Shown piece after piece: positions 48,132 to 64,000 of a stretch of 64,000 nucleotides of DNA. The DNA lies in contig CAWZYM010000455.1 in assembly GCA_963966185.1 (NCBI GenBank), positions 26,001 through 90,000 on the forward strand, in the 5' to 3' direction. Each line of letters begins with the position of its first letter. Position 1 is the stretch's first letter. The translations under genes and the position numbers were made by a program. Source of the stretch: Rhabditoides inermis. Its lineage: Eukaryota; Nematoda; Chromadorea; Rhabditida; Rhabditidae. The notes under the pieces were generated by a model that worked only from the letters and a program-made list of their open reading frames with translations, had not been told where the DNA came from and ran no database searches.

Positions 48132-50757
48132 CACCTCCATTTCCTGTTCGGCCGGGATCACAGCGAAACAATCGATTCTGGAGCAGTTGGCTGGGACGAA
48201 GAGGGACAATCGGCCAGTGTTGGCATCACTGACAGAAGGAGCGAGCTGCTCGCAGACTCTCGAACACTCTGGAATCGACCTTTCCACCTATACATGGTTC
48301 TCGAACTAACCCATCTCCGTTTTCACCATAGTCAGTGTGAGATTGAAGTTGTTTTTGAACGACTCTCGAGGCGCGGTAGTGTAGCGAAGAGTGAAAGGAG
48401 CGGACATTGTGAGCGACTCCATTTTGTCTGTCATTCTAAATCAGGTGTGATTAACTTTGAGAAACGAGATGTAGGCACAGACACGAGCGACTCCTAAACC
48501 ACCGATCTAACTTCAAAAGACACTCTTACACACTTTTTCAAAACGTTTCCGTAAATGTCGAGAATCTCGAGAGATGAAGAGAGCGTGACAACCTCGGTAG
48601 TTATGAGCAAATTCGAATCGGCCGAGATCGTTTTCTCAAACGTTGCATTGCGACAAGAGTAGCCAAATCTGAATGGAATGGTATACTTTTTTTCATTTTG
48701 GAGGCTACCCGGGCGAAAGGAGAGACACGGTTTGATTCACATTGTTGAAGTGTAGTGGTTCAGAAAATGTCACGCAAGCTGAAACATAATCAAAAAATGA
48801 TATTATGATTTGTTATACTTACGATCATCCTCACTGACAGCCGTTATATTGAACACGGGATTTTTAGACGTATGACTGAATTCACTCAATCATTCGAAAC
48901 TAATAGAACTTGTTACCTGCTGTAATATTTAAACAATTCCGAGGATCGTAGCCACACAAGCACGGTGTTGGTGGAAGAATGAAACATGTCCAATCCGTTC
49001 TCTTTCACGAAACTGAAATAAAAGTAACATGTCACGTGTTCACAAACAGTAGCTTGATTTACAGGACTATGATTGAACATGGAATGAACATAATGTGTGT
49101 TGTCTTACCTCGGGTTGTCCTCGCTCGCAGTCTCTCGGTAGCGATCGGCACTCTTCTCTGTGACCGAAACATGGTGGGAAGGCGCATCAGCGTGGTTCAA
49201 TCTGATTCTATCCCTCGGATCTTTCGCTGTCAGAGAGAGATAGCAGCCCATCGAGTCTGAACAGAGTTACATATATTGAAAAGTATAACACTATGCATGT
49301 ATAGTGAAAAATATACTCACTTTTAAGTGTACTCGCGCTGTCATATAGATCCCAGTTGAGCGCGCCGCCAAACTTGAGTCCACTGAGATCGAGCGGCGAT
49401 CGATCGACTACGTGGTGAAACGGCGGACACATCAGCGACTCTGAAAGGTGAATGAAATTCATTTCAACGACCTCTCATCTGCCAATCTTGAAATCACAAT
49501 TAGTGTTAGCCAACGTTGCAATCCCCTCGATTGCATTGATGTAACACGACTGACCATCGGGATGCCATCGCGCCGTCGCACTGAACTGTGTGCTAGAGCC
49601 GTATCTGACTGCCGACAGATTGACAACAGCGATCCGCATGCCGGCGTGTTTCGAAGAGGGAAAGGAGAGCGCGGTCGACCAATCAGACGCCTGGCTGCAG
49701 GCAGTGACGGTTACATCAAGAGAGACTCGATTATGTATCAAAAAGCTGCTTTATGAATGCTACAAAAAGACACTGTCTGGGGATCTCTCTGAGTGAGGGT
49801 GGGGGGCGCGTGTGATGTATATAGTGTGAAAGGTGTCCCGGAGTAGTTTCAGTTGCGAGATAGATATCAATACTACTCACACAGCTCGCTGCACGTATCG
49901 CTCCTCTCCGTTCTCCTCCTCGAACTCTTCTATGACGATCCGCGCATTGTCCCTAACATACACATCTCTCAACTCCAGAATCACTGCGTGGTTGGCGAGC
50001 GGCGACATCTGAAACGAGTCATAATATGATATCATCACAAATCACATTGCAGCTCGCATCTTCGATCTTTACCGTTCTCCTGGCGTTGGTGGAAAAACGA
50101 CTGCAACAATCCACTACCATCCGGTGGGGCGCGTGAACTCACTCTCACCCTCTGAGAGCCCTACCATCGGCGGCGGCAGTCTTTCAAGATCTTCTACCAC
50201 GCCCTCGCATCCGGAACTGGTCACTTCGCGATGTTCACGCCCATCTACCATGAACAGTCAGGACTCGCGCCGCACTGTTCCAGCCAAGGAGCCCCAATTC
50301 CCCACTGTAGGATTGTGTGTGCTACCAGATAACCCATCATGCTATAACATTGTATGTCGGAATCAGGCTGATAAACAACAACAAACAACGTTCACGTCTA
50401 TACATGCGCATGTGTGTGGTTGATGATGAGTGAACCAAAAAGTCAACTAGCTGGCAGTTGCAATTCAGTGATGTGACACATCTTCATTTCACCATAGTAT
50501 GCCAGCAGTTCTTTCCCACCTCGAATACGCAGGTCATCGTGGCGCATTCTGCACTGGCAGGGAATGGCCGCAGGCCGAACTCCCTTTCCATCACTCCGTC
50601 GGAGGGAGAGAGGGTCATGTTCTGACACATGTTGCACATCGAAAGAGCAGCTACTGCTGAATAGTGCTACACTCTTTGTTATTACCAAATACGTACCTGT
50701 TTCGATTATGAACAGAGTTGGCGAAAGGAGTAATGTGAATAGTAAGCGCATCTTCAT
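46264..50757 (-). CDS. CUB-domain type I membrane protein B2 (intact counterpart of pseudogene A2)
   Basis: Starts at 50757 with a signal peptide (MKMRLLFTLLLSPTLFIIETG, exon 50697-50757). The next exon has CNMCQN and TCVFE, parallel to CNICSN and DCVFE in A1. Further modules match A1 exon by exon (for example MSPLANHAVILELRDVYV and KHAGMRIAVVNLS). The C-terminal CUB region, a transmembrane exon (46495-46573, LALLACLLIMSFIAGKYG) and the tail VQFSTLTGSL close at 46264. The shared tail motif VQFSTL suggests a conserved cytoplasmic contact. B1 and B2 are tandem, both on the minus strand. Confidence 0.8.
47415..47464. repeat. (CT)n microsatellite in B2 intron
   Basis: Simple repeat; another, of about 80 bases, is at 48046-48128. 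Confidence 0.95.
50060..50420 (+). other. Open, Ser/Pro-rich stretch inside a B2 intron
   Basis: About 100 codons are open on the + strand (50124-50423), with composition SPSESPTIGGGSLSRSS. Another frame over 50180-50310 also reads as protein-like (FYHALASGTGHFAMFTP). No start, partner exons or family are recognised. It may be a transposed exon fragment. Confidence 0.2.
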
Positions 50758-51469
50758 GTGATAAAACATTAATTATTCAAAGTGTGCAGAATGAAATTCA
50801 CGTACAAACACTTGACCGTTTGAATCGCCGGTCAACGCAAAAAAAAAATCGGCGCGATAGGAAAAGAGTCGTATGTTGATTGATGTGGAAACGATCCTGG
50901 GACGATATGTTTACACTGAACTCGCGAGAGCGAGAAAGAAAGAAAAACGCATCCCACAACACAGAAAACCACATGTGCGAGGGTCATTGCGAAAGCGTTT
51001 CGAGAACGAATGGCACAGTCTTGAAAACAGTCGTCAATAAGTGTTTGTTAGTTTATTCATCACCCGGTTCAAGTTATACAACCGTCGACCTAGCCAATAA
51101 GGGGACTGACCTCATCAGGCTCTCGAGTACAGTACAAATCGCTAGCTGTACAAGGAGTCCATCGATGAATGCAATGAATTTGGATAAGATGACGTCACAG
51201 ACTTGTTTATTGTAATAAACAGTTTAATCATGTTGAGTTGATGAGTTTATATTCATACAGAATACATAGGCGATAAAATAATAATATGTATGTTACACTG
51301 TCGTCTTCCATTCTCCCGCCTTATCCTTCTTATCCTCACTCATAACACCGGAATTTTTAGCTGCCGCTTTGCAGGTAATAAAACAACAACTCCAAATAAA
51401 ACAACTTCATTTAATTGTTTAATAGAACTTTATTATTCGCCACAAAATATTTACAAACATTCTACGGTT
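50758..51469. other. Intergenic stretch upstream of B2
   Basis: Holds the presumed promoter of B2 and the 3' flank of the pseudouridine gene. No further feature seen. Confidence 0.4.
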
Positions 51470-59301
<7,832 letters not shown>

Positions 59302-59499
59302 ACTTACCTGCGCTCTGCGGGGGAATAAATACTGACTGGGACTGGGAGTTCGAAATCCGCGGAAACTAGAAGAACATTTTGATGAGACTCCGATTATACG
59401 CCATACGTTGACCACGAAAGAGACGGAAGTTAGTACAGGTTTGACCGAAAACGTCAGGCGCGTTAGCATAGAGAGAGCGAGAGAGCGAGAGAGAGCGAG

Positions 59500-59573
<74 letters not shown>

Positions 59574-60390
59574 GGTTGGACATCAGCGAAGTATGCAAAG
59601 CAGCACAAAGATAAAAGAAGTACTGGGGATTGAAAACGAATCGTGAAAACAACCACGTGCCACATAACCACAAACGAACGGGGGCTAGACAGTGAGAGAG
59701 ATAGGCGATAGCATCTGCTCTTGCTACAAGCGAGCGCAGAGATAATCGATAGAATGGTCGGACAACGGCAGGAGATATGATAAGGATAACAATGCGCGGC
59801 CGGGTCAGTGTGGCAGCGACAAGGCGTGGTCTCTTCGGAAGCGTATCCGAAATAATTCGAAGTTGTCGCAATGACAAGTACATAAATCGACGAGGATAAG
59901 GTAGTTGAAAAAGCGTAGCGCAATGTATTTCGAAGACTTGAAGATGTTGTTTGTACAGATTGACAAGAGAATGGGAAATAGGAATGGAATGGAGGCGGGG
60001 TTTGCAATGGCATTTCAGAATTCGTTTCAAAACATTCCAAGTGCAGATGGTCAGCTGGCTGATGTCACTGTAGCCTTTCTATTTCTATTCAGGCAAAACG
60101 CGCCACATGTGGTAGATCTCTTGCTAGCGTTGTGTGAACCACACAACCACAAACAAAATGTAAAAATGAAAAATATTGTTTTAGTGAACAACAAGCAATT
60201 AATGATACATCAAGTGCGGCGATTTCAACCACGCATTGAAACGTATCGTTGTGTAATGTCTCATCAGAAAGCAAACTGTTTCAGAAGATGAAGAATATTC
60301 AAAATATTCATGTGACAAAAGACTCGATTTATCAACATTGAAACAAACAACGTGTTCACGCTACGTAAATCTTCTGGCTATTCTGGCTAT
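59302..60390. other. Intergenic region upstream of the pseudouridine gene
   Basis: Contains a GA array of about 105 bases (59468-59575) and presumably the promoter. Open frames over the GA array are repeat by-products. No gene supported. Confidence 0.5.
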
Positions 60391-60500
60391 GATGAGATGT
60401 GGTGTTCAGCCGATGTACCGCGATAGAAACAGTTTTATTCCGACGTTTCGCCTTTATGGCATCATCAGGGAAAGCATTACCTCAAACTTGGATAATTAAA
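60391..60500 (-). mobile_element. 110-bp hammerhead-bearing insertion with 11-bp target duplication
   Basis: ATTCTGGCTAT occurs at 60380-60390 and again at 60501-60511, directly flanking the insert. The insert contains a minimal hammerhead ribozyme on the minus strand. It interrupts a partial tandem copy of the tetraspanin terminal-exon region (compare 60330-60380 plus 60512-60560 with 60677-60780). Confidence 0.75.
60438..60472 (-). ncRNA. Minimal type I hammerhead ribozyme
   Basis: Minus-strand order: stem I strand UUCC (60472-60469), CUGAUGA (60468-60462), stem II GCC-AUAAA-GGC, GAAAC (60449-60445), GUC (60444-60442), then the stem I partner GGAA (60441-60438). All core residues are present and cleavage is expected after C60442. 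Stem III is only AC/GU, the reduced form known from Penelope-like elements and retrozymes, which usually works best as a dimer. Confidence 0.8.
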
Positions 60501-60701
60501 ATTCTGGCTATGCTCGTGAAGTGTCTCCCGTCTCACTGCTGACGCATACGACTGACTCCTTATGTTATTTATTATGATAAAAGGTAAGAATATTTACATA
60601 TTCATAATACTACATGTAACACAACAGCAGCGCGTAGTAATCTATTGATTAACCTTTCATCTTTAACAAAAAAATGTTTATCAACATCAAAATCAACATG
60701 T

Positions 60702-63642
60702 TCACGCTCCATACATCTTCTGGCTGTGCTCTGTGATCGTCTCCCGCCTCTCTTCCCGACGACGGTGCAGATACGGCACGTCCGAGTCATCATCATCCAC
60801 CGCCCAGTGTCTGACATGAACTTATTAGGTAAGAAGGCACTTCCAGAAAGAACGTTGCGTAATCAGTGCTTAAAATGCACCCATAATATTCCGCCCAGTG
60901 TCTGACATGTAAATTCCTGTATATTTCCCGGAGTCGCCACTATCGCAAACTCTTTGATAGGTCGCGATTTGTATGGTGGAATCGAAAAGAGTCTGAGCGC
61001 GTGAAAAACGCTCCGGCGCAGGCTGTTCTTATTTTCTTGTTTATTTGGTGCTTACAGTGTTAGAGCACATATAATGCTGAAAATTTGGACAATTGTTCGC
61101 AAGTTGTATTATTTGTTTTTGACAGGCGAATGAAACGTAACGCAGAAACAGAAAATGAAATATCGAGGGAAAAAACCACTCACTTGTAGAGCTGCTGGTT
61201 GCCGTTGTAGACAATGTCACCGAACAGCTCCTGGATGTCCTCACTGCAAACCACAAACTACAATGTACAAAGCACAAAGTACAGTGTGCAAAGCACACTT
61301 ACCGTAGCACGATGACTACGACGAGTTTGAGTGGGAAGAGGATGAAATAGATGAGTGATCCGAGAAGGTCCGTCCATGAGTGCATGTATCTAGGAAAGCG
61401 GACTTCTCTTTTTAAATTGGTTTCTATGACTTGTTAAGAGTTTAGTGTGTTACTGCATCGAATCTGGATTGGAGTTGCTGCACTTTTGTGTGTATATCCC
61501 AGAAGTAGACTTCTGCTTACTTATTAGTCCAGTGCATTTGATCGCAAATTTGTGTCTACGTTTCAGTGATCTAGCAATAGTATTTGCTTTGAACTCTGAT
61601 TCAATGTGTCCTCGATATACGAACCTTAACACGTGAAGCGTATAACCAGAATCATTCCTGGTAACTAGTAAACCACATACCTGAGTATAGGAAACATGCA
61701 GGATTTTGCATCGTCGAAGCAGAGAGAAGAGTGCGAAGCTGCAATCAAATACATTTTATTGTGTCAGCAATATCTGGCAAGCCCGAAGAAATACATAGTT
61801 GAATTTTTTTTAAATCAGTAGAGCTTCACTCAAAAACATATGCCTACTCGCCACGTAAAAATTGCGAGGATTTCATTTAACAAAACTTTTTTTCGAATTA
61901 GAAACGTTATAGAAACAAAGTTACCCCTTCGCAGAGTGATCTCTGGGGGGCTACGGTATACGTTTTCCCTGCATATAGAAGTCCCTCACCCCTACACTCC
62001 ACATATACATGACGGGGCGGGCAACATGCGAGCTCCTCCTGCACGGTCAGCCACAGGGGACAGTCGGCGGGCAGGGAGGAGAGGTGCGACGGGAACGAGG
62101 AATGGATCTGTAAGGTCAAATTATTATCCTACTGTAATCCTAAGGGAACGAAGCACGTCAAATCGTCAAATTATTCTCCTACCGTAGTCCTAAGGGAACG
62201 AAGCACGTCAAATTATTCTCCTATCGTAATCCTAAGGGAACGAAGCACGTCTAACTATTCTCCTATCGTAATCCTAAGGGAACGAAGCACGTCTAACTAT
62301 TCTACCTACCATAATCCTAAGGGAACGAAGCACGTCAAATTATTCTCCTATCGTAATCCTAAGGGAACGAAGCACGTTTAACTATTCTCCTATCGTAATC
62401 CTAAGGGAACGAATCACGTCAAATTATTTTCTTATCGTAATCCTAAGGGAACGAAGCAGGTCAAATCATTTTCCTACCGTAATTCTAAGGGAACGAAGCA
62501 GGTCGAATTATTCTCCTACCATAACCCTAAGGGAACGAAGCAGGTCGAATTATTCTCCTATCGTAATCCTAAAGGAACGAAGCTGGTCAAATAATTCCCC
62601 TTTCGTAATCCGAAGGGAACGAAGCACGTCAAAATATTCTCCTACCGTAACCCTAAGGGAACGAAGCAGGTCGAATTATTCTCCTACCGTAATCCTAAGG
62701 GAACGAAGCACGTCAAATTATTCTCTTATCGTGATCCTAAGGGAACGAAGCACGTCAAATTATTCTCCTATCGTAATCCTAAGGGAACGAAGCAGGTCGA
62801 ATTATTCTTCTACTGTAATCCTAAGGGAACGAAGCAGGTCGAATTATTCTTCTACCGTAGTGCTAAGGGAACGAAGCAGCCCACCATTCTCAGCTGGACG
62901 GTCGCGACGCATGATCCGGCAATGTCAGTGAGTATGAGGGGCAGCATGCAGAGCCAGTAGAGACGGAGCAGCCAGCGGCGGGACAGACACACGCCGAGGA
63001 GGCCGAACAGGCAGGTCAGGGTCTGCGGGAATGAAAATGAAAGAAGGTAAGATGTACGACTTCAAAGGTGTAAGCTCTGTTATGTTTCCTATGATGCCCA
63101 TGTTAAGTACTCAGCACGGTAATAAACTATTATAAACTATTAGGTGCATCTAACAATACTGAACGGAGGAGAAATATGAGGGTCTGCGAGGATGAGGATC
63201 TATTCCCGGATACGCGGATACTAGTATTTCCCCCATAAGTAGCTAGATGTTCGATAGCTTTATATTTGTCGCACTGTACCTTTCCTGATCTAATACCGTG
63301 TACCTAAAATTTCTCGGCAGATAAAGATTATTATATTTACCCGACGATACCTGAATACATTTTTAAACTACGGCAATGCTAGGTGCTGCTACGGACACTT
63401 AACACTTAACAATAAGCATGGATATAATATAAGATACGTTTCACTCACTCAACAATATGAATTGATATGGATGTATTGACAATATTCAAGAACTTTGAGG
63501 TTGGATGAAATCATTCGTACATCCATTTACAAACAATTCACAAATGATCTCACCTGCAGCCCAATTATGACATAGAGCGCGAGCATGGAGGTATGGTCGA
63601 CCTGGAGAACACAAAGTCAGTCTGATTTCCGGAGAGAGGGAG

Positions 63643-63692
<50 letters not shown>

Positions 63693-63931
63693 CACCGGCA
63701 GAGGTACGAGCTGCCATAGCGGATCGGAGAAGACATGGTAGAGTAGAAAGAGGAGCAGTGCCTAAACTTTTTGGAATCTTACACAGATGATTCAGCCTTT
63801 TTACTATCAAGCATCATAATCATAAATGAATTATACAACACAAAATAACGTTGAAAGTAATGTACCTGGAAGGCCAATATCATAAGATTGACGGTATAGA
63901 TCCAACCACGATAGTTCTTCGCTGGTTTCAT
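60702..63931 (-). CDS. Tetraspanin-like four-pass membrane protein
   Basis: Nine exons: 63866-63931, 63696-63761, 63554-63601, 62885-63022, from 62107, 61682-61735, 61304-61388, about 61186-61245 and 60702-60810. The N terminus (MKPAKNYRGWIYTVNLMILAFQ) leads into the first transmembrane helix. Two more hydrophobic helices follow (SMLALYVIIGLQTLTCLFGLLG and YWLCMLPLILTDIAGSCVA). The large extracellular loop has DCPLWLTVQEELACCPP with the paired cysteines of the tetraspanin CCG site (here CCP) and two further cysteines (LCFDDAKSC). A fourth helix (LLGSLIYFILFPLKLVVVIVL) and a charged tail ending TITEHSQKMYGA close it. The loss of Gly in CCG is unusual. Tetraspanins organise membrane protein clusters. 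Confidence 0.75.
62112..62882. repeat. 42-bp minisatellite (about 18 units) forming an entire tetraspanin intron
   Basis: Unit core TCCTAAGGGAACGAAGCACG. The array fills the 777-base intron between the donor at 62884 and the acceptor at 62108 almost completely. On the coding strand each unit holds TTCGTTCCCTTAG, a good 3' splice-site mimic. Confidence 0.93.
63640..63692. repeat. (GA)n microsatellite next to a tetraspanin donor
   Basis: On the coding strand the donor GTGAGT at 63695 runs straight into CT repeats. Confidence 0.95.
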
Positions 63932-64000
63932 GGCAGAACAACACGGAATGGCGAAATGAGAAACACTCACTCACTCACTCACTGTCATCTCCCCTCTGTC

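Overview
This is nuclear DNA from a small-genome, intron-rich animal. Every recognisable gene is split by short GT-AG introns, and the protein families are animal ones: LSD2/KDM1B histone demethylase, CANT1-type apyrase, CUB-domain receptors, a tetraspanin, and a fused pseudouridine glycosidase-kinase. A phlebovirus-type env relic, Helitrons and a Harbinger element would suit a nematode or other small ecdysozoan, but I cannot name the species.

Layout. 1-10.4 kb: the 3' part of a KDM1B gene (+), with two complete genes inside its introns: a secreted, highly charged protein (-) and a CANT1 apyrase (+). 11.0-14.5 kb: a single-pass membrane protein (+). 15.0-15.7 kb: a possible small secreted peptide. 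16.4-19.4 kb: a Helitron swollen by about 2 kb of purine repeats. 19.4-21.0 kb: an env-like relic and the end of a membrane protein (+). 21.0-33.3 kb and 39.7-47.8 kb: two copies of one duplicated block holding CUB-domain receptor genes (-). Copy A has an intact receptor (A1) and a decayed one (A2) broken by a Penelope-like retroelement. Copy B has an intact A1 homologue (B1) and an intact A2 homologue (B2) that continues to 50.8 kb. Between the copies, 33.6-39.4 kb is a complete PIF/Harbinger-type transposon with long terminal inverted repeats. 51.5-59.3 kb: the pseudouridine gene (-). 60.7-63.9 kb: a tetraspanin (-), with a short hammerhead-ribozyme insertion just past its 3' end.

The two block copies act as each other's empty-site control. 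Comparing them gives precise ends for the Penelope-like element, a TA-flanked DNA element and a Helitron, and shows which paralogue is decaying. The most unusual items are the Penelope-like element with an N-terminal GIY-YIG nuclease and structured RNA motifs, the 110-bp hammerhead insertion with an 11-bp target duplication, the Harbinger element with two extra genes, and the repeated growth of tandem repeats directly at 5' splice sites.

Exon boundaries were assigned by hand from splice signals, reading frame and remembered family alignments. No database was searched.
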